Shown: positions 1 through 8,127 of the stretch, one piece after another
Position numbering within the stretch: the first letter of the stretch is position 1
Layout of the letters: every line of letters begins with the position of its first letter
The notes under the pieces: generated by a model
What the model saw: the letters and a program-made list of their open reading frames with translations, nothing else
Told to the model about the DNA's origin: nothing
Database searches by the model: none
Assembly: GCF_017161445.1 (NCBI RefSeq)
Contig: NZ_CP071060.1
Span: 2,418,001 to 2,482,000 of the forward strand
Reading direction: 5' to 3'
DNA: 64,000 bases
Origin: Niveibacterium microcysteis
GTDB taxonomy: Bacteria > Pseudomonadota > Gammaproteobacteria > Burkholderiales > Rhodocyclaceae
Position numbers and translations under genes: made by a program

Positions 1-2
1 GC

Positions 3-44
3 GCACCGTTGGCGTGCTCCATCGCGCAGGAGATCGAGGCGTGA
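3..44 (+). CDS. Possible 3' end of a gene cut by the window start
   Basis: Reading from base 3, thirteen sense codons end in TGA at 42-44. The residues (APLACSIAQEIEA) would make a normal protein C-terminus. Nothing else supports it, and another frame is also open here. No function can be assigned. The DNA from 45 to 214 holds no convincing gene. Confidence 0.2.
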   Translation, partial: APLACSIAQEIEA

Positions 45-214
45 CGACGACGAAGGTGTCCGGTGCGACAGCCCGTTCTTAAGGACCGCGAAAGCAGGCA
101 GCGCGACGGCCCCTCGCCACGTTTCGCGCACAAGGCGACTCCGCCAATGCGAAGAACGGACTTGGTGGCGGAAGCGTCGCGCTTGAGCTGCGCCTACCGA
201 AGCAGCCGACCTGC

Positions 215-967
215 TTAACCGCGCCCTGTCCGGCGCGCTTCGTAGAGCTTATGCAGCGTGATCTTGCGCACCTCTGCGCGGCTCGCCTCGATGTGGGCCG
301 CAAGTAATGAGGTCGCCCGCTCGCTGCCGCGTCGCCGGATGGCGCGCAGGATCGCGGCGTGTTCCGCGTAGGTGGTCTCGATGCGCTCGCGCTGCGTGAA
401 ATCGAGGCGCCGCACGATCCGGATGCGCTCGGTCACGTCGGCATGCACCCGCGCCATCTCGGGATTGCCAGCGGCCTCGACCAGCGCCATGTGGAAGGCT
501 TCGTCCTGTAGCGCCACGCTGCGTCCGTCGTTGTCGCGCTCCGACTCATCGAGGAGCCAATAGGCTTCCAGACGGGTCAAAGCCGAAAGGGATTCCTTGC
601 GATCGCACAAGCGGCGCACTGACTCCAGTTCGATCAACTGACGCAGGTCGTAGAGGTTCTCGAAGCGATCGAAATCGTAGGGGTTCACGCTCCAGCCGTT
701 GCGAAACTGAACGCTGAGGAAACCCTCGCGCTGCAACTGGTACAGCGCTTCGCGCACCGGTGTGCGTGACACGCCTAGCCGCTCGGCAAGCTCCGTCTCG
801 GTAAAGCGGTCGCCGGGGAGAAGCCGAAACTCAGCAATGTCGTCCTTGATCGCGGCATAAACCGCCTGCGCTCGGGTCGCCGGTTGTTCCGCAGCACGCG
901 CGCCGGCAACGCTGCGGCGCCCCCCTTTCGACGGCGGCTTTGGCTGCGAGGCACGACGCGCTGTCAT
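215..967 (-). CDS. GntR-family regulator, FCD subfamily
   Basis: This is a 250-residue DNA-binding regulator. A basic, low-complexity N-terminus of about 30 residues is followed by a winged helix-turn-helix at about residues 35-95, with the typical recognition-helix motif LGVSRTPVREAL. An all-helical FCD ligand-binding domain follows to about residue 230. FCD regulators usually repress catabolic operons and respond to small carboxylic acids. The gene overlaps the hpxZ stop by 4 bases (ATGA), so both are co-transcribed. By context it probably controls the oxalurate/purine branch. The ligand cannot be read from the sequence. Confidence 0.9.
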   Translation of the reverse strand: MTARRASQPKPPSKGGRRSVAGARAAEQPATRAQAVYAAIKDDIAEFRLLPGDRFTETELAERLGVSRTPVREALYQLQREGFLSVQFRNGWSVNPYDFDRFENLYDLRQLIELESVRRLCDRKESLSALTRLEAYWLLDESERDNDGRSVALQDEAFHMALVEAAGNPEMARVHADVTERIRIVRRLDFTQRERIETTYAEHAAILRAIRRRGSERATSLLAAHIEASRAEVRKITLHKLYEARRTGRG

Positions 968-1377
968 GCCTGCGACTCGTTCTTCAGGCTTACATGCGCA
1001 GCAACGATGCGCCAGCCACCATGCTCCGGGAGATCCGATCTCACCCAGGTCTGGCTCTGCCGCCCACCGCCTTCCCTATCGGTATAGCGGAACACCAGGT
1101 TCACCGTACCCAGATCCGTGCCGTACGTGCTGACCTCGCAACGCACGATCCGCCTTGGCGAGCTCTGCAGCGGCAAACTGGCGCGGAAGGCGACCACTGC
1201 GTCGTAGCCGAACTGCTCGTCTGCCAAACCGAAGCGCAGTGTGTTTTCCCCCGGCATGAAGAAACGATCCAACGCAAGGCGATCGTTGCCCACCAGGGCC
1301 ACCTCATAGCGTTCGGCAATCGCCGTCAGCTCATTGCAGATGGCAGGAATATTGATCTGATCCGCAGGAATCGGCAT
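964..1377 (-). CDS. hpxZ: HpxZ/AtzH-like NTF2-fold protein (DUF3225), oxalurate catabolism
   Basis: This is a 137-residue single-domain protein of the SnoaL/NTF2-like fold. Its pattern is a long N-terminal helix, the segment RRIVRCEVSTYGTDLGTVNL and a C-terminal SDLPEHGGWRIVAAHVS strand pair. It matches the AtzH/HpxZ family encoded with AtzE-type amidases in oxalurate and biuret catabolism; HpxZ is part of the hpxWXYZ set in Klebsiella. ATG at 1377 follows the ribosome site AAGGTG; an in-frame GTG lies at 1380. No AtzE/HpxY amidase is visible in this window, so any partner must lie elsewhere. The role here is inferred from family and from the adjacent urate genes. Confidence 0.8.
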   Translation of the reverse strand: MPIPADQINIPAICNELTAIAERYEVALVGNDRLALDRFFMPGENTLRFGLADEQFGYDAVVAFRASLPLQSSPRRIVRCEVSTYGTDLGTVNLVFRYTDREGGGRQSQTWVRSDLPEHGGWRIVAAHVSLKNESQA

Positions 1378-1380
1378 CAC

Positions 1381-1709
1381 TCACCTTGCGTGCAGTTTTG
1401 TGTACAAGATAAGAATAACGCAGGTTCCGGGCCACCGCGCCTGGCGCGCGATTGCGTGCTTCGCGATAGCGCCGCGCGCCAACACTCTGGTTGCGCATAC
1501 GTAGTCCTGCTTCCGTCGGCGAAAGCGCGCCAGTCCTCGCCAAGCGGCGCATCCATGCACCATACGCCAGCGAAGGGACACCGCCAGAGGCACCACCTCG
1601 GTGCCGTGAGGCCAGACGTTGGCCTCATCGATGCATGGGAGAAGGCCGCCAGGTCCGTGGAACGAGACTTGCATAGCTTGCTGCGTTGCAACGTACAAAC
1701 GGAAAGAAC
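1381..1709. other. Divergent intergenic region hpxZ / lysR
   Basis: This 329-base region separates the minus-strand hpxZ-gntR pair from the plus-strand LysR gene. Short open frames on both strands have no start context or family resemblance. The only clear signal is the TTGT-N2-ACAA palindrome at 1398-1407, annotated separately. Confidence 0.5.
1398..1407. promoter_or_regulatory. Candidate GntR/FCD operator
   Basis: Arms TTGT and ACAA flank a 2-base centre, about 20 bases upstream of the hpxZ start. FCD-type GntR proteins commonly bind short TTGT/ACAA palindromes. Autoregulation of hpxZ-gntR by its own regulator would fit. The site is short, so a chance match cannot be excluded. Confidence 0.3.
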
Positions 1710-2657
1710 ATGGCCAACAACTCCTGGGACACGATGGACGTCCACCTGCTGCGCGTGCTCCACGCAGTGCTGGCCGAATGCAGCGTCACCAAGGCGGCGC
1801 TGCGCCTGAATCAGTCGCAACCAGCGGTGAGCACCGCGCTTCGTCGGCTGCGCGATATCACCGGCGACCAACTGCTGGTGCGCTCGCGCAACGGCATGAC
1901 TCCGACCGAACGCGGCGCCGCGCTGCTTGAGCCCGTCAAGCTGGCGCTGGCGCAGATCGAAGCAATCGCAGTACGCCAGGTGCGTTTCGATCCGGCAAAG
2001 TCGCGCCGCGTCTTTAACATCGCCACGCCGGATTACCTCAACGCGGTGGTGCTGGGCGAAATCGTCGCGCGGCTGCGCAAGTTCGCGCCGCATTCTCAGG
2101 TGGTGTTCCACTCGCTCGGGCCCGACAGCGACTTCACACAGGCCCTCGAATCCGGCGAACTCGATGTCGTGATCGGCAACTGGCCACAACCGCCCGAGTT
2201 GCTGCGTATGACCCCGCTATTCGAGGACGATCTGGTGTGCGTGATGCGCAAGGACCACCCACTCGCCAACCGCCCCCTAACGACCGAACGGTATCTTGAG
2301 GCCGACCACCTGGCGCCGACACCCTATTCCGTTGGTCGCCGCGGCGTGATTGACATGCACCTTGCACGCGAGCGGATCAAACGCAATGTGGTGGCGTATG
2401 TCCCCTACTTCGGCTTGGTGCCCTACCTGCTTTTGCAGACCGACATGATCTTCACCGGCCCGCGCGTGTTCGCCGAGCACTTCGCGAAGCTGATGCCGCT
2501 AGCAGTAACCGAGGTGCCAATCGATTTTCCGAAGATGGCCTTCTATCTTCTGTGGCACGACCGCACGCACCTTGCAGACGAATGTCGCTGGTTCCGGGAG
2601 CAGATCGTCAACGTTGCGCGCAAACCGCAGGAGCACATGCTGACGGTAGCCGCCTAG
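1710..2657 (+). CDS. LysR-type transcriptional regulator
   Basis: This is a 315-residue LysR regulator. The N-terminal winged helix-turn-helix (residues about 8-67) carries the hallmark NQSQPAVSTALRRLR recognition helix. A type 2 periplasmic-binding-like effector domain follows to the end. ATG at 1710 follows GGAAAG; an upstream in-frame TTG (1686) has no ribosome site, and ATG 1734 is also possible. The effector half (IATPDYLNAVVLGEI) resembles the NodD/LinR-like branch. It lies next to the divergent uraD/uraH promoter and is the best candidate regulator of the urate operon, as seen for purine-catabolic LysR proteins elsewhere. That link is inference from position. Confidence 0.9.
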   Translation: MANNSWDTMDVHLLRVLHAVLAECSVTKAALRLNQSQPAVSTALRRLRDITGDQLLVRSRNGMTPTERGAALLEPVKLALAQIEAIAVRQVRFDPAKSRRVFNIATPDYLNAVVLGEIVARLRKFAPHSQVVFHSLGPDSDFTQALESGELDVVIGNWPQPPELLRMTPLFEDDLVCVMRKDHPLANRPLTTERYLEADHLAPTPYSVGRRGVIDMHLARERIKRNVVAYVPYFGLVPYLLLQTDMIFTGPRVFAEHFAKLMPLAVTEVPIDFPKMAFYLLWHDRTHLADECRWFREQIVNVARKPQEHMLTVAA

Positions 2658-2741
2658 CAGAACGGGGGCATGCCTGGCGTGCCCCCACCACGCACGGATG
2701 CCGCGCCCTTCCTCCACAGCAGGGGGTTTAAGTAAGTCGCT

Positions 2742-3260
2742 TCAGATCACGCGATCCGCGAGGCGCAAGGCAGCGATCCTTGCGATCTGTGTCAGCGCTT
2801 CATCGAACTCGGCTTCCGGTGTATTGCCCAGACGCGCCGCGAAACGCTCGATGATCCCGGCACGGTCATAGCCACGAACGGCGAGGATGAACGGGAAGCC
2901 GAACTTAGCGATGTAGCGCGTGTTGAGTTGTTGCAGGCGCTCGAATTCTTCGGCGGTGCAGGTATCGAGCCCCGCCCCCGCCTGTTCTCCACGCGACTCC
3001 ACCGTCAGCTCACCGCGAACCGCGGCGCGCCCGGCAAGTTCCGGATGCGCGCGAATCAAGGCCAGTTGCAGTGCTTCCGGTGCGCTTCGCATTGCGGTGA
3101 CTAGAGCATCGAGCAAGTCATTGCGATCGGCAAACGGGCGTGCAGACCAAGCAGCATCCGCCACCCAAGGCGAGTGTTCAAAGATGCCGTCGAGGGCTGC
3201 AACAAACGCCTCGCGCTCCAGGGCGGACAGGGCGGCAACGGAAACAGGTGTGCAGGGCAT
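2742..3260 (-). CDS. uraD: OHCU decarboxylase (2-oxo-4-hydroxy-4-carboxy-5-ureidoimidazoline decarboxylase)
   Basis: The enzyme converts OHCU to S-allantoin, the third step of urate degradation, in the cytoplasm. The 172-residue all-helical protein carries the family signatures [14 protein letters not shown] near the N-terminus, AHPELAGRA in the middle (the His is a conserved active-site residue) and [18 protein letters not shown] towards the C-terminus. Starts at ATG 3278 or GTG 3290 would add a short tail; ATG 3260 gives the usual family length. It is transcribed divergently from uraH, which makes the OHCU substrate, and convergently to the lysR gene. Confidence 0.93.
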   Translation of the reverse strand: MPCTPVSVAALSALEREAFVAALDGIFEHSPWVADAAWSARPFADRNDLLDALVTAMRSAPEALQLALIRAHPELAGRAAVRGELTVESRGEQAGAGLDTCTAEEFERLQQLNTRYIAKFGFPFILAVRGYDRAGIIERFAARLGNTPEAEFDEALTQIARIAALRLADRVI

Positions 3261-3344
3261 TGAGATGTCTTCAGGCATCGGTTGGGGCACAGGCCCGATG
3301 GAATCAGACTAGGGAGCCGCAACATCCGCCGCAAGGCGCCAAAT

Positions 3345-3360
3345 CGAATAGCGATATTCG
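3345..3360. promoter_or_regulatory. Palindrome in the uraD-uraH divergent promoter region (site 1)
   Basis: Arms CGAATA and TATTCG are separated by GCGA. It lies about 85 bases upstream of uraD. The ATAGCG...TAT core recurs in the palindrome at 3436-3454, which suggests one regulator binds both. LysR-type operators are typically interrupted dyads of this sort. Confidence 0.45.
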
Positions 3361-3435
3361 CCAATTGCGGATGACAGGCGGCGGAGCCCGAGCGTGCGAG
3401 GCGTTCCACCGGTGGGCCGGCGCTCATTCGAACTT

Positions 3436-3454
3436 GTGGATAGCGGGTATCCAC
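3436..3454. promoter_or_regulatory. Palindrome in the uraD-uraH divergent promoter region (site 2)
   Basis: This is a perfect 7-base inverted repeat, GTGGATA and TATCCAC, around a 5-base centre. A TACAAT -10-like hexamer lies at 3476-3481, and no good -35 element is visible at the proper spacing. The palindrome sits where an activator would replace the -35 box of the uraH-puuD-puuE-alc-allA operon. Confidence 0.45.
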
Positions 3455-3529
3455 CGATCAGGCGAGCCCCCTTCCTACAATCCCGCCATGTGCCGACTTC
3501 CCGCCGGCCTCCCCCAGATCGGAATCAAG

Positions 3530-3877
3530 ATGGGACGACTGACAACCCATGTACTCGACACCGCCCACGGCTGCCCGGCCGCCGGCATGCATTACGCACT
3601 CTTTGCCGCGGACGGCACGACACCGCTTGTGCAAGGGGTGACGAATGCCGATGGGCGCTGCGACGCGCCGCTGCTGGAGGGCGAGTCGCTCGTAGCCGGC
3701 CACTATGAGCTGCGTTTCGAGGTCGCGGCGTACTTCCGTGCCGCGGGCGTGCAGCTCCCCGAACCGCCATTCCTCAGTGAAGTCAGCATCGCGTTTGGCG
3801 TGGCCGACACCGCAGCCCACTACCATGTGCCGCTGCTGGTTTCGCCCTGGGCGTACAGCACCTACCGGGGTAGCTGA
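3530..3877 (+). CDS. uraH: 5-hydroxyisourate hydrolase (transthyretin-like)
   Basis: The enzyme hydrolyses 5-hydroxyisourate, the product of urate oxidation, to OHCU. The 115-residue protein has all the family landmarks: the N-terminal [17 protein letters not shown] motif (catalytic His), the central Arg in YELRFEV, and the C-terminal [18 protein letters not shown] ending, where His and the YRGS tail build the active site of the tetramer. No signal peptide is present. An upstream in-frame ATG at 3488 would add 14 residues; ATG 3530 gives the canonical beginning. It is first in the operon, and puuD follows after 2 bases. Confidence 0.96.
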   Translation: MGRLTTHVLDTAHGCPAAGMHYALFAADGTTPLVQGVTNADGRCDAPLLEGESLVAGHYELRFEVAAYFRAAGVQLPEPPFLSEVSIAFGVADTAAHYHVPLLVSPWAYSTYRGS

Positions 3878-3879
3878 GC

Positions 3880-5067
3880 ATGGATCACGCATACCTCATC
3901 GAAGTCGCCAGCATGTTGCTCCGCTGGCTGCACCTGATCGTCGGCATCGCCTGGATCGGCTCATCGTTCTACTTCGTATGGCTCGATAATTCCATCAAGC
4001 CGCCGACCGACCCGAAGCTCAAGGAGGCCGGCGTCGGCGGCGAGCTGTGGGCGATGCATGCCGGGGGCTTCTACAACCCGCAGAAGTACCTGGTCGCGCC
4101 CAAGGAGTTGCCGAAGGAACTGCACTTCTTTTTCTGGCCGTCGTACTCGACCTGGATCACCGGCTTTCTGTTGATCTCGGTGCTCTACTACTTTCAGGCA
4201 GCGACTTGGATGGTCGACCCGGCGGTTGCGCAGATCAGCGCGACGCAGTCGGTACTGATCGGGCTTGGCACGTTGGCCGGCGGTTGGATCGTCTACGACC
4301 TGCTGTCGCGCCTGCTGATCGAACGCAGTCAGCTCGTGTTCGCGGTGATCTACACGCTCTTCGTCGCCGCAGTGGCCTGGGCGCTGACGCACCTGCTGGC
4401 AGGTCGCGCCGCATATATCCACGTCGGCGCGATGATCGCCACGACGATGAGTGGCAACGTGTTCTTCATCATCATCCCGAACCAGCGCAAGCTCGTCGCG
4501 GCGATGAAGCGTGGCGAAGCGCCCGACCCCACGCTGGGCAAAAAGGCCAAGCAGCGTAGCGTGCACAACAACTACCTGACGCTGCCGGTGCTTTTCGCGA
4601 TGATCAGCAACCACTACGCCTTCACCTACAGCCATCCACAGGGCTGGCTGGTGCTGGTGCTCATCATGCTGGGCGCGGCACTGATCCGCCACTTCTTCAA
4701 CCTCAAGCACAAGGGCGAATGGCGTTGGGAATACCCGGTCGCCGGTGGAGCGATCCTGCTCGCCGTGCTCTGGTGGACAGCGCCGGCGCCGGTCGTGCGC
4801 GACGCGTCAAAACCGGTGCCAGCGCTCGCGCAAGTCCTGCCTGTCATTCAGGCCCGCTGTACCGCCTGCCATGCCGAGAAGGCAACGATGATGCCGTCTG
4901 CCCCCGGTGGCGTGATGTTCGATACCGAAGCGCGCGTCCGTCAGCACGCGCAACGGATCTTCGCGCGCGCCACGCAGACGAAAGACATGCCGCTGGGCAA
5001 TATCACCGGCATCACCGATGACGAGCGCGCACTTATCGCCGCCTGGTATCTCGGCGGCACACGCTAA
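3880..5067 (+). CDS. puuD: Membrane-bound urate hydroxylase with C-terminal cytochrome c domain
   Basis: PuuD oxidises urate to 5-hydroxyisourate and passes electrons to a fused cytochrome c instead of making hydrogen peroxide as soluble uricase does. The 395-residue protein has about eight hydrophobic segments (first at residues 8-32, LLRWLHLIVGIAWIGSSFYF). After residue about 310 comes a heme-binding domain with CTACH (Cys327, Cys330, His331) and a later KDMPLGN segment supplying the probable axial Met. Start ATG 3880 lies 2 bases after uraH. The PuuD/UraH pairing with UraD divergent completes urate to allantoin. It implies coupling of purine oxidation to the respiratory chain. Confidence 0.95.
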   Translation: MDHAYLIEVASMLLRWLHLIVGIAWIGSSFYFVWLDNSIKPPTDPKLKEAGVGGELWAMHAGGFYNPQKYLVAPKELPKELHFFFWPSYSTWITGFLLISVLYYFQAATWMVDPAVAQISATQSVLIGLGTLAGGWIVYDLLSRLLIERSQLVFAVIYTLFVAAVAWALTHLLAGRAAYIHVGAMIATTMSGNVFFIIIPNQRKLVAAMKRGEAPDPTLGKKAKQRSVHNNYLTLPVLFAMISNHYAFTYSHPQGWLVLVLIMLGAALIRHFFNLKHKGEWRWEYPVAGGAILLAVLWWTAPAPVVRDASKPVPALAQVLPVIQARCTACHAEKATMMPSAPGGVMFDTEARVRQHAQRIFARATQTKDMPLGNITGITDDERALIAAWYLGGTR

Positions 5068-5080
5068 GGTAAGTGCAGCG

Positions 5081-6031
5081 ATGACACACCCGACCTACCC
5101 TCGCGACCTGATCGGCTACGGCCGCACGCCACCGCATGCGCACTGGCCCGGCAATGCGAAGATCGCGGTGCAGTTCGTGCTCAACTACGAAGAAGGCGGC
5201 GAGAACTGCGTGCTCCATGGCGATGCCGGCAGTGAGCAGTTTCTCTCGGAACTGTTCAACCCTGCGAGCTACCCGGACCGCCACCTTTCGATGGAGTCGG
5301 TCTACGAATACGGCTCACGCGTCGGCGTATGGCGCATCCTGCGCGAGTTCGAACGCCGCGGCCTGCCCCTCACGGTATTCGGCGTGTCGATGGCGCTGGA
5401 GCGCCACCCGGATCTCACTGCCGCCTTCAAGGAGTTGGGGCACGAGATCGCTTGCCATGGCTGGCGTTGGATTCACTACCAGACGCTCGACGAAGCCACC
5501 GAACGCGAACACATGCGCATCGGCATGGAGATCATTGAGCGCCTCACCGGTGAGCGCGCGCTGGGCTGGTACACCGGCCGCGACAGCCCCAACACGCGCC
5601 GACTCGTCGCCGACTACGGCGGCTTCCTCTACGACAGCGACTACTACGGCGACGATCTGCCTTTCTGGACGCGAGTAACCAGGAGCGACGGCACGACTGC
5701 CCCGCAGCTCATCGTGCCCTACACGCTGGACACCAACGACATGCGCTTCTCGCTGCCACAGGGATTCAGCCAGGGCGATGACTTCTTCACCTACCTGCGC
5801 GACGCCTTTGATGTGCTCTACGCCGAAGGTGAGGAAGCACCGAAGATGTTGAGCGTCGGCATGCACTGCCGCCTGCTCGGCCGCCCCGGCCGCATGCGCG
5901 CGCTGCAACGATTCCTCGACCACATCGAGGCGCATGATCGCGTTTGGGTTTGCCGCCGGGTCGACATTGCACGGCACTGGCATCGTACGCATCCATTCAA
6001 CACCCACGAGCACGCCGAACAGGAAGCCTGA
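5081..6031 (+). CDS. puuE: Allantoinase, polysaccharide-deacetylase type
   Basis: PuuE opens allantoin to allantoate. This 316-residue NodB/polysaccharide-deacetylase-fold protein is unrelated to the amidohydrolase AllB. Visible signatures are the N-terminal [19 protein letters not shown] stretch, the [11 protein letters not shown] loop typical of Puu[15 protein letters not shown], and the [14 protein letters not shown] segment. ATG 5081 follows puuD by 13 bases. Unlike most deacetylases, PuuE enzymes do not need a metal. The gene is the third in the operon. Confidence 0.95.
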   Translation: MTHPTYPRDLIGYGRTPPHAHWPGNAKIAVQFVLNYEEGGENCVLHGDAGSEQFLSELFNPASYPDRHLSMESVYEYGSRVGVWRILREFERRGLPLTVFGVSMALERHPDLTAAFKELGHEIACHGWRWIHYQTLDEATEREHMRIGMEIIERLTGERALGWYTGRDSPNTRRLVADYGGFLYDSDYYGDDLPFWTRVTRSDGTTAPQLIVPYTLDTNDMRFSLPQGFSQGDDFFTYLRDAFDVLYAEGEEAPKMLSVGMHCRLLGRPGRMRALQRFLDHIEAHDRVWVCRRVDIARHWHRTHPFNTHEHAEQEA

Positions 6032-6033
6032 TC

Positions 6034-7038
6034 ATGGCCGTCGTCACGCTGGACCCGGACGCCCCGGACTTTACCCGCCACTTCACCAACCTCGCCGATC
6101 CGCGCCTGGGTGCCGAGACCATCGCTTGCAGCGACGACTTCTTCGCCGCCATGGCGCGCATGCTCGCGCCGGACGACCCAGTCTTCGTTCCGGGCAAGTA
6201 CGACACACACGGAAAGTGGATGGACGGTTGGGAATCGCGCCGCAAGCGCGGGCCCGGCAACGACTGGTGCGTGGTGCGATTGGCGCGCGCGGCGACCATC
6301 GTTGGCGTCGACATTGATACCCGCCACTTCACCGGCAACTACCCACCGGGCGCCTCCCTGGAGGCGTGCCACTGCACGCACGGCGATCCTGACGCCGACA
6401 CGCTATGGACACCGCTTCTGCCCACCGTTGCACTGCAAGGCAACGCTCACCATTACCACACCATCGCGAGCAACGCGGTGTGGACGCACGTTCGCCTCTC
6501 AATCTATCCGGACGGTGGCATTGCACGCCTGCGAGTTTATGGACGCCCGGCTGCAAATCCGATAGTGGGCGCCGAACTCGACCTCGCGGCAGCCATCAAT
6601 GGCGCCCACGTTGTCGCCACCAACAATGAACACTTCGGTCGAGCAGCGACACTTCTGTTGCCGGGGCGCGGCGTCAACATGGGCGACGGTTGGGAAACAC
6701 GGCGGCGCCGCGAACCCGGCAACGACTGGTGCGTCGTCGCACTGGCCGCACCTGGCATCATCCACCGCGTGGAGGTCGACACCGCGCACTTCAAGGGCAA
6801 CTACCCCGACGCGTGTTCACTTCAAGCCGCCCACATGCCTAGCGGCACGCCACAATCCTTGGTCACGCAAAGTATGTTCTGGCCCGAACTGCTGGCACCG
6901 CAAAAGCTGCAGATGGACGCAGTTCAGAGCTTTGAAGAACTCACCAAGCTCGGCGTCGTAACGCACGTGCGCTTCAACATCTTCCCGGATGGCGGGGTCA
7001 GTCGATTGCGACTGTTTGGCAAGGTGGCCTCGGCGTGA
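6034..7038 (+). CDS. alc: Allantoicase
   Basis: The enzyme hydrolyses allantoate to ureidoglycolate and urea. The 334-residue protein is an internal duplication of two jelly-roll domains. The first repeat runs from about residue 60 ([20 protein letters not shown]) and the second from about residue 212 ([20 protein letters not shown]). Each is followed by a DT(R/A)HF(T/K)GNYP motif and a VTHVR...FPDGG segment. The start ATG lies 2 bases after the puuE stop. Use of allantoicase means urea is released, so a urease or urea carboxylase is expected elsewhere. Confidence 0.96.
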   Translation: MAVVTLDPDAPDFTRHFTNLADPRLGAETIACSDDFFAAMARMLAPDDPVFVPGKYDTHGKWMDGWESRRKRGPGNDWCVVRLARAATIVGVDIDTRHFTGNYPPGASLEACHCTHGDPDADTLWTPLLPTVALQGNAHHYHTIASNAVWTHVRLSIYPDGGIARLRVYGRPAANPIVGAELDLAAAINGAHVVATNNEHFGRAATLLLPGRGVNMGDGWETRRRREPGNDWCVVALAAPGIIHRVEVDTAHFKGNYPDACSLQAAHMPSGTPQSLVTQSMFWPELLAPQKLQMDAVQSFEELTKLGVVTHVRFNIFPDGGVSRLRLFGKVASA

Positions 7039-7541
7039 AGGTGCTGCCGGTTGAAGAACTCACCCGTGAAGCCTTCGCGCCGTTCGGGGATGTGATCGAG
7101 GCAAGCAACTCAGCTCACCACTTCGCCATCAACGGCGGCAACACGGAGCGCTATCACGACCTTGCTCGGCTGGAGCCGGGCGAAGGCGGCCGCATCATCG
7201 TCAGTATCTTTCGCGCCCAGCCGCGAACCCTCCCGTTCACGATCACACTGCTCGAGCGCCATCCGCTCGGCTCACAGGCCTTCGTTCCGCTCAGCGGGCG
7301 CGACTATCTTGTCGTCGTCGCGCTGGAGCCTACGCCGTCGGCGCTACGCTGCTTCCTTGCGCGCGGTGCCCAAGGCGTGAATTACGCACCAGGCACTTGG
7401 CACCACCCCCTGCTTGCGCTGGACGAGATCAGCGACTTCCTGGTGCTCGATCGCAGCGGCACGGGAAGCAACTGCGACGAAATCACCCTGACCGAACAAG
7501 CCCTTGTCGCACCATTCCGCGGGACATGCCAGTCTTCATAG
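7035..7541 (+). CDS. allA: Ureidoglycolate lyase
   Basis: AllA splits ureidoglycolate into glyoxylate and urea, the last step of this pathway. The 168-residue cupin-type protein carries [15 protein letters not shown] near the start, a [14 protein letters not shown] segment, and [16 protein letters not shown], which contains active-site residues of the family. The start is GTG and overlaps the alc stop by 4 bases (GTGA), indicating translational coupling. It ends the uraH-puuD-puuE-alc-allA operon. No clear terminator hairpin follows. Confidence 0.94.
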   Translation: MKVLPVEELTREAFAPFGDVIEASNSAHHFAINGGNTERYHDLARLEPGEGGRIIVSIFRAQPRTLPFTITLLERHPLGSQAFVPLSGRDYLVVVALEPTPSALRCFLARGAQGVNYAPGTWHHPLLALDEISDFLVLDRSGTGSNCDEITLTEQALVAPFRGTCQSS

Positions 7542-8127
7542 GGGACGCAACACACATCGATTTAGAGCACGTTCGATACTTGCCCCACGCAGCTCAGCGA
7601 TGCGCGTTGCGATACAGCACCTTGTCAATTGGCTGCGACGCAAACAGGTCACCGCGATGGACTGTGCGCTGACCGCTATCTAACATCGGCGCCATAGCGA
7701 TCCGACTAGTGCCAAGCGCCCGCAGCGCAGCGCTTGCGGTCCTTGGCGTGCCAAGAATGAGCGACATTCCATCGGCTATTTATGGTCTCTCAAGATCGCG
7801 CAATCGCGCTGATCGCTCATCTCGACACCCGTCATTCCGCGCACCGAGGTGGTTGATCCATATAGCCGACACGACGCGTCGGTCTGGCGCCCGGAGTCGT
7901 CCTGCGCGATTGTGCACTGAGCCTTATCGCTTCCGAGCCATAACGAGCAGTTACGATTGCGTTGACTCGTTCCGTCGGGGGTTACGCGCGATCGTCCGCG
8001 TGCGCCACGGCCTGCGTTCCACTCGCTCTGGTACGCAGAGATCGCGGCAGACAATTTCACGCGACTCCAAGGACCTGCCCCGAGCACTAACACACGAGAA
8101 TCGATCGAATCTGCCATCAGCCCAAGC
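7542..8127. other. 586-base gap between allA and norD
   Basis: The region lies between the 3' ends of the urate operon and the nor operon. Open frames on both strands of up to 141 codons have arginine-rich composition, no ribosome site and no recognisable domain. I see no tRNA, no repeat and no strong hairpin. It may be decayed DNA. Confidence 0.5.
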
